Source: Mesorhabditis belari (Eukaryota; Nematoda; Chromadorea; Rhabditida; Rhabditidae). From it: 64,000 nt of DNA. Position 1 is the first letter of the stretch. Every line of letters starts with the position of its first letter. Where the stretch lies: NCBI GenBank assembly GCA_958450365.1, contig CAUEEP010000730.1, forward strand, positions 2,683,501 through 2,747,500, read 5' to 3'. Below the pieces are notes generated by a model that made no database searches, was not told the origin of the DNA, and saw only the letters and a program-made list of their open reading frames with translations. Position numbers and translations under genes: made by a program. Positions 1 to 13,681 of this stretch are shown here, piece after piece.

Positions 1-315
1 TTCATTCATAATCGGCTACGACATATATAAGAAACGTTTAGTCTTCTTGAGATCAATGGTGTGTCGGGGGAACAGTTTAAATCAGCGTTGATGCTCACAA
101 AATTCATCAGGTTATACTTGTATAAAAAAAAAATTTATATAATTTCTTATGTAGTGATGCGGATGGGCAACCGATTCGTTTTGTGATTTTGAGAAGAAAA
201 GAAAAAGAAGACGATTCGACTAGCCAGGTAGGTCTGATTACAAAGAAAACAGCGTTTGAATAATTTGTTGATTTTATCGTATTAGCATTTGATCATTTGT
301 ATGTAAAGAGTATAT

Positions 316-500
316 TTATTCACACGAATAATGTGGTACAAACAATACAAAAGCACAACTTTTTAGTCCTAAATGTAGGGGAGCAAAAAAAAAACCCAGA
401 TCTAGATTAAAAAAAAAAATCGATGATCTAATGAGCGAGATCGAACTCTTCACCTCTCGACTAAGACACAGGGCTCTTAGCCACTCGGCTATGCCGGCCA
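316..500 (-). repeat. tRNA-derived SINE, family A, copy 1
   Basis: On the minus strand the head (about 500 down to 430) has a tRNA-like box A (TAGCCGAGTGGC) and a box-B-like stretch (GAGTTCGATCTC). The body then reads through TAGATCTGGG and CCTACATTTAGG to a tail near GTATTGTTTGTAC. The same head-plus-body order recurs at 53206-53380 (+) and 58010-58310 (-), so this is a dispersed element rather than a working tRNA. The acceptor stem does not pair. Confidence 0.7.
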
Positions 501-2606
501 TATCACTCGCTTCCAATATCAGTATTATTTAGACGGACTCCTCATCCGGGATTTCCTCATCTCCTCTTACTCCCGTCGAAAATGTCGTGTAAATATCGAT
601 TCTAAAAGATTTTCTTTCATCTTTTAATTTTCATTTTCACAAAAGCTCTTTTCCACGAAGCTCTTTCAGATTTCTAGAAAATTTTCGCCTAGCGATAAGC
701 CTACGATACAGTATTTTGCTGTGGCTTCTGTATCCCCTACTTTTTTTTGCATCTAAATATCTGGATAGTCACCGATTGTGTAATATATGATTTGTGATCG
801 ATGTGCTATCAAAGCTATTGTTGATAAAACTGCATTTATTCACAGGACACATTTTACTGCATCATCACTTCATGTGCAGAAAAGGAAAGAAATGTTTTGT
901 GCTTTTGATTGAGTCATAAAGTTGAGGAGAATAGTTGCGAGTGGAGGTGTCAAAAAGTGGGAGAGGGGAAAGTGGTCAGGGGGTAAAGGCGAAGATCCCA
1001 ATGAGAGTCCCCCAAATCGTCTACCCAACACTTGGGATAGAAAGATGCGACAGGAAGAAGGGACCGAGCTCCACCAGGGACCAAGCGACTGACTAATCGA
1101 AGCCAAGATTAACCGCTCTTCTTTTTCGCTCTTTTCTCATCCACAGCCAGCCCTTGCCCGCTTTTTCTTTGCTTCCATCTCGAACCCAGAAAGGTGCGTT
1201 GTAACACGTCCCCTAAACGGTGCAGCTGGGACTCTGAAAGATGGTGAGAGACCAGATCACAAATGAAAAGAGAAAGAGAGAAAACGAAAGGGACAGCCAC
1301 TCTCAGCATTGAGCAGAGCCCCATCTCGATCCATCCACCTTTTCTCCTTTTCTTCTTTTCTTTCACTGGATCGACTCCTAGCTTTCCTTTCCTCACTTTG
1401 ACAAGACTCTCAACCCGTCTTCTATTTTACTCAACTCATATCACCTTTCCGATTTGACACTAAAAAAAACTGTTCGTCTTCTCAAATGTATTTTGCCTTG
1501 TTCTCTAGGAATTTTTATTTCCTTAAACTTCTTGAAGCTATAAAACTAATTTCTACATTTTATTTGAAGACTAATCAATAATGGAAAGCTATTAATGTAT
1601 GAAATGAAAGTGGGGGAATGTTAGGGTTGCTAGTCGGAGCACAGCTGGGCCATATGTAGTGAAGGGAAGCTGGGGGGTAGAAGAAGTGGTGTGTTTATAA
1701 AAGTGCACAAATCGGAGGGTCTCAAGCTTTCTTGACCCTTTCCCCTTTCCTCCATCGTTCTTTTCATTAACCCCTTTCCTTTTAACCATCTCTTTACCCA
1801 ATTATTTGATATTTAAACTCAATTCAATGTGTAGGTGTATAATTACCTGAATCTTAAAGTGCGTCTGTGTGAGATGGTGGTAGTTGTAGACAAGGATTGG
1901 AGAGGGAAAAGGTAGACGGACAATGGCACTCCCAAAACATTTCTTCTGAGTTCAGCTTTAGCCGTTAGCCAAAAATGCGTTAGCCAAGATAACAACAGAC
2001 AGGATTACGGTAGTCAAAGATTGTCAAAGACAAAGATATAACACTAATGAAGTTAAGTTTTTGAATCCTCCTAAACACTGACTTTTCCACCGTATTCATT
2101 CGTTTTTTGTGAACTTTCTTGCTTTAACTTACTGTAGTTTTCATTCATTTTTTTACTTTAAATAATTGATTAAAACGCCATAAATGCTCATCATTGTTCT
2201 CAATTTTACTTTAAATAATTGAGTATTTTGTTTTCTTGAATTTCTTGCATTGATTGTCTAGGGGTGTAAATTGGAAAAGAAAAGTAGCCGCCCGAGGTGT
2301 CATCATCGGCTCTGCGATCAAGCGGAGAAAGAGCGGCTGCTGCAAAAATGCGGCGCTGGAAGAAGCTCGATCTCGCCCTTATAGGTCAATAATACAATCA
2401 ATGATGAAAAGATTTTAATGAAAGATACAATTTTAGATATGACTTAAATAAGTTAGACAACTAATAAAAACATTTACTCTGTTTCTTATGCATTTTTTGC
2501 TAATGTAAGAAGAAGTAACGAAGAACAAGAACTGATTTATCATATTAACTTTTAGTCTTAGTTTAATTGTGATTGAAAATAAGCCAAATTATATAAAACG
2601 CCATAA
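501..2606. other. upstream region of the collagen gene, no gene seen
   Basis: No open frame here resembles a known protein; the frames present are short and overlap low-complexity C/T- or A/G-rich stretches (for example 1120-1400). A GC-rich island at 2285-2390 stands out from the AT-rich surroundings and could be a promoter element or untranslated exon of the collagen gene. This is inference from composition and position. Confidence 0.5.
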
Positions 2607-2624
2607 ATGCCCATCATTGTTCAA
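2174..2624 (+). repeat. near-perfect 28-bp repeat flanking the island upstream of the collagen ATG
   Basis: The segment at 2174-2201 recurs at 2597-2624 with one mismatch in 28 bases. The downstream copy contains the collagen start codon; the upstream copy carries an equivalent ATG followed by a short frame that stops after 11 codons. A second short direct repeat (TTTACTTTAAATAATTGA) lies around the upstream copy. Confidence 0.75.
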
Positions 2625-5600
2625 GGTTTTTTGTCAAATAATCGAACCATTCTAGGTGTATGTCTATTAGCGATTTTGGTGAGAGAGGGTGAGGCGGCGG
2701 CTGCCTGTAAGGGATGCGCTCCTCCTTGTGTATGCCCTGGACAAAAAGGAGAACGGGTTCGTTTTTGTTTTGATTTACTCACAGTCACATTTTTTTTTTT
2801 GCAATAAAGTTTACAAGTTTCTTTCACCTTTTTCATTGATCCATTCTCGTTATGCAAAGACAACTTGAAAAGAATAGAAAATAAAGTTGCGCCATTTGAA
2901 ATCCCTTCCAGGCAACAGCTGTTACGATTCGTTGACTTTCAAAAAAACTTTCCATCCTTTTTTTGATTGGCAATTCCAGCTGGAAAGAACCTCACTGGCT
3001 GCTGAAATCTCTAGTCTTGCCTAAGAAAAAAGTTGAATAATGATCTTGATATTGGAATGAAGAGAGACACCACTGTTAACCCAAAACCGAGATTACTATT
3101 CAACTATGAGTATTTCGTTGAATAGAGAAAAAAGTAGCAACAAATAAATGCCGTTGCATAAATTATAAACATTTATTTTAGGGTCTTCCCGGTTTTGCTG
3201 GTCCAGAAGGTCATCCAGGCTCTCCAGGAGAAGATGGATCTGAAGGAATGATTGGAGCACCCGGAATGATGGGAGCTGAAGGAGATTTCGGAGACATGGG
3301 ACCAAAAGTGACTTATTAAAGCTTTTCTTGATGAAATTCTGCTTTAGGGTCCTCGAGGAGATCGCGGTTTACCAGGAGCTCCCGGTCATCCCGGACTTCC
3401 TGGATTGGATGGATTCCGAGGCTTGAAAGGAGAAGAAGGAATCCCTGGATGCAATGGAACGGATGTAAGTTGAAAACGTTGAAACTTTTAGACTAATCGC
3501 TTTTGATTGTAACTAAAAAGCTAGTTCTCGACCGCTCTATGTAACCTTATACATTACTCGTATTCTTAGTCAGACTAGGATTCGTTTTTTTTAAATAAAT
3601 CAGTGAAATTTTTGAAAGATAGCGGGTGTTACAATGATCAAAAGATAAATTTGTGTCAAGAAAATGGAGAAACGAGAGGGTAAAGAAGGGAGAGAAGAGA
3701 TTGAAGGATGGGAGTCCATTGGCCGAGAGTCGACAAGAGAAAAGGAAGCTCTTGGTGTAAAATGCGAGCTGGTTGCTTCAAATGCATTCCCCTCTAGTAG
3801 CATTTGATTGATCCACATTTGAAAACTTTATATCTGAAGAAGGAAATAAAGCTAAATCAGTGAAAGTAATGTGCATTTTAGGGTACGCCTGGAAGACCTG
3901 GATTGCCTGGATATCCAGGTCAACCGGGAGAACAAGGGCGATCTGGAATTCCTGGTGAGAGAGGTCAACCTGGAGATGGAGGCATCAATTCTGATGGAAG
4001 GAAGGGAGAAAGGGGTAACCCGGGACACCCTGGAACACCTGGAACACACGGATCACCTGGACACCCTGGAGCTAAAGGAGGCAAAGGAGACCAAGGACCG
4101 GTAGATTTGTGAATGCTGTCGTTTATTAAATCTTTGCTTAGTGGGGTTTACCTGGTTTCCCAGGACCACTTGGAGAAAAAGGACGAATGGGATTGAGAAC
4201 ACCTGGAATGAAAGGAGAAAAAAGGTCTTCCGGACCACCAGGACCTCCTGGACAATCTGGTGTTTGGCCTGAGATCAAACAACCGCCAGAGATCGAGATT
4301 TTGCAAGGTCCACAAGGAATGCCAGGTTTTTTTTTACATGAATTTATTATTACAAAGTTGAGAAATTTAGGAACCAAAGGAGAGAAGGGAAGAAATGGAC
4401 CTGTCGGACAACCTGGATTCCCTGGAAGAGAGGGTGAACCCGGTTATGCAGGGCTTAAAGGAGACAAAGGAGATCATGGAGATTTTGGAGAAAGAGTAAA
4501 TGGCGTGATGAAATTCCTGAAATTTTAAAACTTTAGGGAAAAAGAGGAAAAGATGGAAACATGGGACTTCATGGTGAAAAGGGATCGGGTGGAGAACAAG
4601 GTAAAACAAAGAATCTATTAACCTCTAAATGACGTTTAGGATTGAACGGTTTACCTGGGATTCCTGGTCACAAAGGAGAAGCAGGCGAGCCTGGATATGA
4701 TGGACGACAGGGAGAGGAAGGAGAATGCGGACCAGAAGGACCAATTGGAAAAGGCACGGGTGAAGCGGGACCTCGAGGACCTCAAGGAATCGATGGAGTG
4801 CCTGGAGAAGCTGGAGAACCTGGAAGATCTGGACTACCAGGTTCTGTTGGATGGAGAGGACCGGTTGGATATCCAGGATCCCCTGGAGCACCTGGAATTT
4901 CCGGACTTCCTGGATTCAGCGAAAAGGTTGGTATTGTTTATACGACAAAGATTGCCTAGTTATTGTGGTTCACTTCCAAATTTCAGGGAGACCGTGGGTC
5001 AGATGGATATCCCGGATTTGTTGGCTCACCTGGTATCCCTGGAGAAGATGGAGATTGTGGCCTTCCCGGCGAAGACGGCCCACCTGGTTTTGATATTCAG
5101 GTAAAAAACAAATACGCAAAAACTAAAAGTGATTCTAGGGACCACCCGGTGCTGATGGTTTGTCTGGTCGTGATGGTTATCCTGGAATTCCTGGAACAGT
5201 CGGAGATCCTGGTTTCTCTGGAGAAAAAGGATTTCCCGGTACAGGAGTGAACAAAGTCGGCCCAGCTGGTTTGCCAGGACTTCCTGGTGATCCGGGACCA
5301 AATGGTAATCAAATAAAAGCTCTTTCTATAATATTATTGTGCTTGAGGTCGAATTGGTATTGACGGACCGCCTGGATTTCCTGGAGTTTCTGGTGAAAAA
5401 GGAGATGATTGTGGATACTGTCCTGACGGTCTTGCTGGTCTTCCTGGTGATGTTGGAGCACCTGGCCTTGATGGGTGAATAAGATTCTGAATTTATCATA
5501 TACCAATCAAAAATTTTAGTTTCCCAGGACCACCAGGACCATATGGAGATGAAGGAGAGTGCGGTGAACCTGGTTTGTCGGGTAAAGCTGGAGCTCCCGG

Positions 5601-8600
5601 TTCTGATGGATTGCCTGTGAGTTTCCCACTTTTTAAAAAATTTAATTTTAATTTAGGGACTCGAGGGACCTCCAGGATTGCCTGGTTACGCTGGACCAAA
5701 GGGAGAAATGGGTAATGCGCCCATAAATTTTCTATAATATTTATTACGTTAAGGAGAGATTGTCGGTCCGATTGAAAACCCGCCTGGCATTCCTGGGCCA
5801 AAGGGAGAACGAGGCCTACCAGGGTACCCAGGATCGGATGGAAGTTCTGGATTGGGAGGTCCTTCTGGTCCTCCTGGTCCTCCTGGCTTGCCTGGAAATC
5901 CTGGTGAACAGGGTCTTGTCGGAATTGAAGGAAAGAAGGGACGCGATGGAGCTGTAAGCATTCAGAAAAAGAAACTTTAAGACAACTGGCTTCAGCTTGG
6001 CTTCCCTGGAGCACCTGGACTGCCTGGAGATAACTTCCCTGGGTTGCCCGGCACACCTGGATTGAAAGGCAAATTGAAAAATAAAGCAAGTAATACGTTA
6101 GTTTAGGATTCCCTGGAGAGGCAGGACTTCCCGGTACACCAGGCCTTCCAGGACCAAGAGGTATCGACGCACCTTGGCGTGAAGTCAAGCCCGGACCACC
6201 AGGACTACCTGGACAAGATGGACGTCCAGGAGAAGAAGGCGAATGTGGAGATGAAGGACTGCCTGGATTCCCTGTATGTTTCTCTTTTTGAGTTGAGAGA
6301 AATCAAATTCAGGGACAACCAGGTCAAGATGGCTACCCTGGAGCCCCTGGAGAACGCGGTGGTGATGGAATGCCCGGTTTCCCCGGACTTCACGGAGAGC
6401 CAGGATATCGAGGACAGCAAGTAAAAAAACTGAGATTCCAAAAAATTCGATCAATTTTTCTAGGGAGATGTGGGCTTAAATGGATTAGATGGCGAGTGTG
6501 GAGAAGAAGGAGCTCCTGGTTTCCTGGAGCGCCAGGTCTCCCAGGTAGGTTAAATTCAAGCCAAAATCTCAAGCTTTTATTTATTTCAAATTCTATTTCA
6601 AATCTTTTATGCTACTTTGTTCTAGGTCAACGAGGAGAGCCTGGTTATGGTTATCCAGGACAAGCTGGAATCCCTGGAGAACCAGGTGAATGCGGCGAAG
6701 ATGGTTTCCCGGGGGTACCTGGAAGACAAGGACAACCAGGACAACCCGGTTTGCCAGGTTAGAGCTTATTTTTCATTATTATCAAATATCAAGTAAAAAT
6801 CAAGGATCAAAATCAATTTCAGGACATCCGGGAGAGCGTGGGATGGATGGCCCTGCTGGACCTGATGGACTTCCCGGAATTCCTGGAGAAGTATTTCTTT
6901 TCTTCACAGTACCTAATTATTTGGAATATGTAGTTCTAATTTAAAAATTTCATTTTAGGTTGGACTTCCTGGAATCCCTGGCAAACAAGGCCGGCTAGGA
7001 GCAATTGGTTGCCCTGGTAAACCTGGTCTACCAGGTTATAGAGGTGAAAGTGGACAAGCTGGTCAACCTGGATATGCTGGAGCACCGGGACTTCCTGGAG
7101 AGAATGGATTGCCTGGAGTACCTGGAAGAGAAGGAGCTCCCGGTGAACCTGGAAGACCTGGAGAAGATGGAAGCATTGGATTCCCGGGACTTCACGGAGA
7201 GCCTGGCATGCCTGGACTACCTGGAACCGAGGGATATCCTGGAGAAGAAGGCGAGTGTGGTGAAGATGGACTTCCTGGATTGTCTGGAGAACGTGGAGCT
7301 GATGGTTGGTTTAACTGAATGCTTTCACCTTTGGCTAATAATACTTTGATATTGTTTCCAGGCTTACCTGGATTGCCTGGACGAGATGGTTTGGAGGGAG
7401 AAGGTGGGCTGCCAGGAGATGATGGATTGCCGGGATTGCCCGGTCTTCCTGGAGAGCCTGGTAATCTTGCTCGACCCGGATTGCCTGGAGATCTTGGACT
7501 ACCTGGAATGGATGGCCTTCCTGGAGACGCTGGTCTTCCTGGTCTTGAAGGTGACTGCGGTCCTGAAGGAGAGCCTGGACAGTCATACCCTGGACAACCT
7601 GGATTGGCTGGTCCTGAGGGTGAGCCTGGATATGATGGTGGAGATGGACTTCCCGGAACTCCTGGCTATCCAGGAATCACCGGTCGACCGGGAGCTAAAG
7701 GAGAAAATGGAGACAACGGACTTCCTGGATACCGGTAGTTGACTAGTTTGAAAATCTCAAACTTTATTTCAGTGGAACCGATGGACGGTCAGGAGAAGAA
7801 GGAGAATGCGGCGAGCCTGGAGTCCCAGGTCAACCTGGTTACCCTGGACAAGCTGGAGCACCTGTGAGCAAATCTAAAAAAAATTATGCTTTATCTAACT
7901 GTTTCAGGGACTCGCTGGATACCCCGGAGAAGCCGGTTTCCCAGGTCTTCCTGGTGACAATGGACTGCCTGGAATTCCCGGACAATCTGGTAATTTAAAA
8001 TATCAATAATTAATTAAATAGTTGATATTTCTAGGACTTCCTGGCCTCAAGGGAGAAGCGGGAAGCGCTGGACTGCCTGGGTACCACGGCGCTCCTGGTT
8101 TGCTTGGATATCCGGTATTATTTACTTGCAAAAATTTAACCTGTGATCACTGCAGGGAGAGGCTGGACTGCCTGGAGCGGACGGACTTCCAGGAGATGAT
8201 GGTATCCCTGGTGTGCCTGGTGGGCCTGGAGAGGAGGGTGAATGTGGAGAAGAAGGAGGCCCTGGATATCCCGGACAACCTGGATTACCCGGTATTTGAA
8301 AATTGCGCGCTCAAAAATGATTTTATTTTCAGGACCCATTGGTCCACCCGGATGTAATGGATTGCCTGGAGCTCCTGGCAGAGATTCTCCTGGATCATCA
8401 GGATTGCCAGGTTTAAAAGCTTTCTAGTAAAAGGATACCTGTTACTTTTTAGGAGAAGCCGGTCTTCCCGGCCGTGATGGATATCCCGGAGCTCCAGGTC
8501 TTCCTGGAGAGCGCGGAGATGATGGACTGCCTGGAACACCTGGATACCCAGGAATGCATGGAGAACCTGGTTTACCTGGAGGACCTGGCGAGAGAGGACT

Positions 8601-11031
8601 TGTCGGTCTTAATGGAAAAGATGGGAGGTAAATTTGTCATGTTGAAAAATATAAAAGCAACAAATTCTAGGGATGGACAACCTGGTGTTCCTGGATTCCC
8701 AGGTCAAGATGGCTTGCCCGGTGTAGAGGGAGATTGTGGAGATGATGGTTTCCCTGGTCTTCCCGGTCTTGAAGGCACTCCTGGTTACCCTGGAAGTAGA
8801 GGAGATGCTGGATTGCCTGGAGCTCCTGGTTATCGTGGAGACAACGGAGTGCCCGGACTATCAGGAGCACCAGGATTACAAGGTAAAATAAAAGTGTTGT
8901 GTTGGTTTAGAAGTATTTTAAGGAGCTCGAGGAGATGATGGACTTCCTGGATTTGATGGAAAATCCGGAGTTCCCGGTCGCCCTGGAGTTCCTGGCCCTC
9001 CAGGAGCATCTGATATGACACAACGAGGTCTCCCCGGTGCACCTGGAGATGATGGATATCCCGGAGAGAAGGGTTACCCGGGAGAGAATGGAAATAGAGG
9101 TAATTACGGGGAACTCGATGAAAAACCTTTTCTTGCAGGCTTGCCAGGACCAAACGGTGCAGCTGGTTTCCCTGGATCGCTTGGAATTCCGGGAAGCCCG
9201 GGAGTTTCTGGAGTTTCTGGATACAAGGGAGAAAATGGAGATGCTGGTTTGGTCGGTGTTCTCGGTAGAGCCGGTCATCCGGGACCTCCAGGACCTCCTG
9301 GTTTCCCTGGTGTGCCCGGACCAATCGCTCCAAGCAGAGGATTCACTTACACCAAGCACTCGCAAACCACTCAGGTATAAGAAAACGTTTTTCAATAAGT
9401 TTGTTTGTCAAAACTTTTACGTTAGTAACGAGGAGTTTAGGTGCCAACTTGTGCCGATGGAACTCAACCACTTTGGACCGGATATTCACTTCTCTATGTA
9501 CAAGGAAACGGACGTGCCTCAGGACAAGATCTTGGTTAGTCAAAATATCAGGGGCTCACCGGAAAGTGTTCGCTTTTTTAAAGGGTACTTTTTGAAAAGA
9601 ATAATGAACAGTCGATCTATGATTTGATAGATAAATTTTCATAAAATTTCACTAAAACCGTTTTCATTCTATGTCCATTGTAAAGATTTTAGAAAAACAA
9701 GAATTCCTGTTTGGATTTGCTTAAAAATGAGCTAAATGCAATCATTAATATTTCTTATTTAAAGCAAACGCATTGATTGGCTAAATATTCATTTATAAAC
9801 GAATAAGACTTTCCGGTTAAACCAATAGACACAGAAGCCTAAAATGATAAAAACAATGATAACAGGTCAACCGGGATCGTGTCTCTCGAAATTCTCAACA
9901 ATGCCTTTCATGTTCTGCAATTTGAACAGTGTTTGTCATGTCTCTTCGCGTTCCGATTATTCCTTCTGGCTTTCGACCGAAGAGCCGATGACAGCCATGA
10001 TGAACCCCGTATGCTTTCATTTGCAATCACAATTTGCCATTTCATTTGCAATTCATTTGCAGTCACAATTTGCAATCACAATTCGATTTTCAGGTAACCG
10101 GTTCTGCAATCCGACCATACATCTCGCGATGCGCTGTTTGCGAGATTCCAACTCAAATCATGGCCGTTCATTCGCAGGATGTTTCTGTGCCAAGATGTCC
10201 TCAAGGATGGAGTCCTCTCTGGCAAGGATATTCGTTTGTCATGGTATTTTAAATTATCTAAGATATCATTATCTCACCTCTAGCACACTGCCGCTGGTGG
10301 TGAGGGTACAGGGCAATCACTCCAATCGCCTGGCTCATGTCTCGAGGAGTTCCGTGCAGTGCCTTTCATTGAGTGTCAGGGACGGTAAGTTTTTACTAAA
10401 TTATAGTACCCAAAGTCGCCTACAAATATCAATAAATTTACATATTTTCAGAGGCACATGTAACTACTACGCAACAAATCACGGCTTTTGGTTGGCCATT
10501 GTGGATCGAGTATGTTTATGCTTTAAAACAAATATAAAATAAACTAGAGTTTTTTTTTTCTTTAGTCCTCGATTTTAAGCGATTTTATCCAGAAAACCTA
10601 AGGAAAATCAATTTTAGAATCAACAATTCCGCAAACCAATGTCACAAACATTAAAGGCTGGTGGTTTGAAAGATCGAGTGTCGAGATGCCAGGTGTGTAC
10701 AACAAAAAAAACGACAAATCTTGAGAAATACAGTGCAATGGACAATGAAATATCATATTTGAAAAACGATCGTCACTTTCGCGCCTCTGTAGCTCCCTTG
10801 TTTTTGCGTTTAAACTCTTAGTGCTATACATTTTCTGAAAGCTCTTTTCAAGGGCTACACAATGATAATATTAATATTTAGAAATACGGTAAAGACAAGG
10901 GAGTTACAGAGGCGCGAAAGTGACGATCTTTTTTCAAATATCATATTTCATTGTCCAGTAGTGTATACTAAAGTTTTTTTTTGAAATCAATGCAATTTTA
11001 GGTTTGTCAAAAGGATGGCCCTCGTCGTTAA
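2607..11031 (+). CDS. let-2: type IV collagen chain, alpha-2-like (let-2 type)
   Basis: Basement-membrane collagen IV subunit, secreted and assembled into heterotrimers. The start at 2607 gives a signal peptide with core [12 protein letters not shown], then a Cys-rich 7S start ([18 protein letters not shown]), then about 6 kb of Gly-X-Y exons (3182-9373) with short interruptions. The C-terminal NC1 domain (about 9330-11031) has two C4 repeats with all 12 cysteines (GSCL, RCAVC, RCQVC and so on) and SRG-HSQTT at its start. The final exon is only 30 bp (11002-11031), encoding VCQKDGPRR then stop; the last intron (10693-11001) holds a palindromic MITE. I found no frame break. NC1 wording ([23 protein letters not shown]) and the 7S region recall C. 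elegans LET-2 more than EMB-9, but this assignment is from memory. Collagen identity is near certain; the chain assignment is moderate. Confidence 0.93.
10729..10966. mobile_element. palindromic MITE, family A, copy 1
   Basis: Long terminal inverted repeats: the left end reads TGGACAATGAAATAT and the right end its complement, with arms containing GTCACTTTCGCGC and GAGTTACAGAGGCGCG. It has no coding capacity. It sits in the last intron of the collagen gene. Related copies are at 29122-29357 and 35199-35434. Confidence 0.85.
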
Positions 11032-11975
11032 CAACAACAAAAACTACTTCAATTATTGCCTTTCTTTTTTATTTTCCTTTCCCGTGCCTTATTTCTCCTT
11101 CTTTTTTGACACGAGTATCGTTTTTAACAAATAACAAATAACAAACTTTACTGCCATTTATTTTTCTTTTTCATCTTTAATCTTTTTTCACATGTCATTA
11201 TGGCATAAGTTCTTTCTTTTTGTTGATAGATGCTTTGAAAATTTCAACACTATTACTGCCAAGAAAAATCACTGTCAAATTCAGAAAAGAAAAAACAAAT
11301 CTTTTAGCCCTAATCAACATGCGTATTTATTGAAATTTTTGTTACAAATAAAGCTATTTTTTATTTGATTTGAATAAAAAGTGCACGCTTTATCAATTAC
11401 TCAATCATTCCATTAATGATCGTAGCTAGATTTACAACGATTTGCAAAGCAGGAAGAAATCAAGAAAAGAAATGGAAAGAAATGGAAGAAAATGGAAAGA
11501 AATGGAAAGAAATGGAAAGAAATGGAAAAATACAGGTGAAAACATTTGATAACTTGATGCATTTTATGTAAAAATCAGATTTTTGAAGGAAAAATAGCTT
11601 AGAGAAACGGGAAAAAGTAGGAAAAAAAACGTTCACCTAAATTTCTATTCAATTGAATTTTCTCCCCATCTCTCCTGGCCCACCGCTCCCATACCACCAA
11701 AAAGCCTCCCCTCAACTCATTCAACTCCCTTTCTTCTCTTCTTCTCACTCCACTTAATCCCCTATTCACACGTTAATTTTTAAATAACTTTCACTTATAA
11801 AAACATCTTTTTTCGATAATGATTTCTATTTTTAATCTCTCCTTTTCTCTAATGGAAAGTGAAATAAAAACAACAAACTTTTTATCGAATTTCTGCAAAA
11901 TGCAGCTTTTTTTTGATCTGTTTTCGCACTCAGGTGTTCCTATTTGCGCAGATCACAACCTGCTTCCACATTTCT
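11032..11975. other. intergenic, simple repeats only
   Basis: Downstream of the collagen stop. It contains a GAAATGGAAA-type tandem stretch at 11464-11530, a C/T-rich tract at 11660-11765, and at about 11390-11445 one copy of a roughly 55-bp segment repeated at 12508-12562. No gene seen. Confidence 0.5.
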
Positions 11976-12425
11976 CTATCCCTTGCTATTGTCATCCAGT
12001 GTTTCCCTAGTTTGATTGTTCCTGGTTCGAAGTCTTCGACTTGCTGGTGCTGGTGGTGGTTGCACTCTAGCCATCCTTTCTCTGACCGTCTCTGCCACTC
12101 TTGTGCTCCACCTCGTTGCTGGTCTTCCGATGGGCCTCTTCTGGTCTCGTGGTAGCCATTCTGTGATCCGTATCGTCCATCTGTCGTCTGTTCTTCTGGC
12201 TACGTGGCCGGCCCATCTGAGTCTTTTTCTCCCAATCACTTCCACTGGATCTCTGAGTCCCGAGAGCTGGCGCATATCCGTACTTAGGTCTTGGTCGAGC
12301 TGCGTCTTCCTATTGTACCCGAGGAGGTTCCTTTCAAGGGCTCGATGCGTCGTTCTCAGGGCTCGTTCAGCGGTCTGTGTCGTGGCCCAGGTCTCTGTCC
12401 CGTAGCAGAGTGCCGGGAGGACAGT
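11976..12425 (-). pseudogene. non-LTR retrotransposon reverse transcriptase, C-terminal fragment
   Basis: The minus strand encodes the thumb/C-terminal part of a LINE reverse transcriptase. Diagnostic stretches are LCYGTETWATTQTAERALR, RLRWAGHVARR and RPIGRPATRW, typical of the end of RTE/CR1-like ORF2 proteins in invertebrates. The catalytic palm and the endonuclease are absent, so this is a 5'-truncated copy, as is usual for LINE insertions. GC content is clearly higher than in the flanks. The frame is open from about 12425 to the stop near 11976. Exact clade not determined. Confidence 0.85.
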
Positions 12426-13681
12426 GCAAATGCAGCTTCAAGTACAGTATTATTTATTTAAGTATTTGTATAAACTTTGAGTACAATACATTACTGTTTT
12501 ACTATACTTTATCAATTACTCAATCATTCCAATTAATGATCTTACCTAGATTTACAACGATTTTTATGAAGATGATATCAAATGGGAACTCTAACCTTTA
12601 AGAGTGCTTCCATAAAGTGAGATGAAGAGTGGAAAGGGGAAAGAGAAAAAAGAATCATTTGGTATTCATCCGTGAGGGGTACTTGAAAATTCACATTTCG
12701 AATGGGAGGAGGAGGGAGGGATTGGGGCATCGGATTGGATACTCCTTGCCCTCCCCTCCGCTCCACTCCACTCCCTTCCAACCCCTCGATCCACCTAAAG
12801 TCTTTCATTTTTAAGCCATCCACAACTTCTTCCAATCTCAGTTATTATTTAGTAAGTCGAGAAATCTGAAAGTTTCTCTTTTTACGAATTTGTACTGTTG
12901 ACAAGTTTATGGGCATTTAAATCTAAATTAATCTAAATTTTAAATTAATTTAAAATCCTTCAAAATGGTTGGAACTCTTTGAAAATCCTTTTTAGAACGG
13001 ATTCTTGTTTTCGTGAAATTTTAGCTTGTCACGAGAATTTGAGTTTTCAAATTTGTGACACTATCTTCTTCATCGCTTCGTTGCATTGCTTCGTTTTGAT
13101 TTAGTTCTCAGTTCAAGCCCAGTTTTTGCTTTTTGGAACACTTTTTACGAGCTTTTTTTGGCTTTTGTTTTGATTTGGAGATTTTATTGAAATCTTTTTT
13201 GAAAGTAGCTTTCGACTTTCAATTGGCCTCGTTTTCAATTTCTTTTTTTTCGATCTCCTCGTCCCAGGGAAATCATAGAACAGACACAAAAAGGCAAAAG
13301 GATTTCCATCTTTTAACATAACGCTATTTTTTATTATTTATACTATAGTATTTGATCTTACAATGTTATTACAAAGTATTTTTGGGGAATGTGATGGAAT
13401 GTAGAAGATTTGAGGGACGAAGAAGCAATAGAGAGCAGAGAAAGGAATGGGGATGGGTGTAGAAACGGCTAATTAGCCTTGCATCAAATAACATTTTCCT
13501 CCCTTTTTAACGGCACTACCAAAAATCAACAAATAACTGAATAGCATACAGCTTTTTCTATCTTTTGAATAAGCTTATATTCTTATCTTTTGAAATAGGC
13601 TAAAATCCTCTAAAACATTTCAATATTTCTATGTACTTTTCCCAATTCTAATCTTTATCTTATACACATTTAGAAGCAAAA
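12426..13681. other. intergenic, no gene seen
   Basis: AT-rich DNA with a C/T-rich tract (12740-12790) and the second copy of the roughly 55-bp direct repeat (12508-12562). Short open frames are low-complexity and resemble nothing I recognise. The promoter of the downstream carbonic-anhydrase-like gene should lie in its right part. Confidence 0.45.

Noticed and set aside
5496..6188. Long open frames antisense or out of frame to the collagen gene (also 4625-4891, 8830-9333 and others)
   Set aside because: Gly-X-Y codon bias (GGA CCT CCA) leaves all frames poor in stops; these are shadows of collagen exons and run across its introns.
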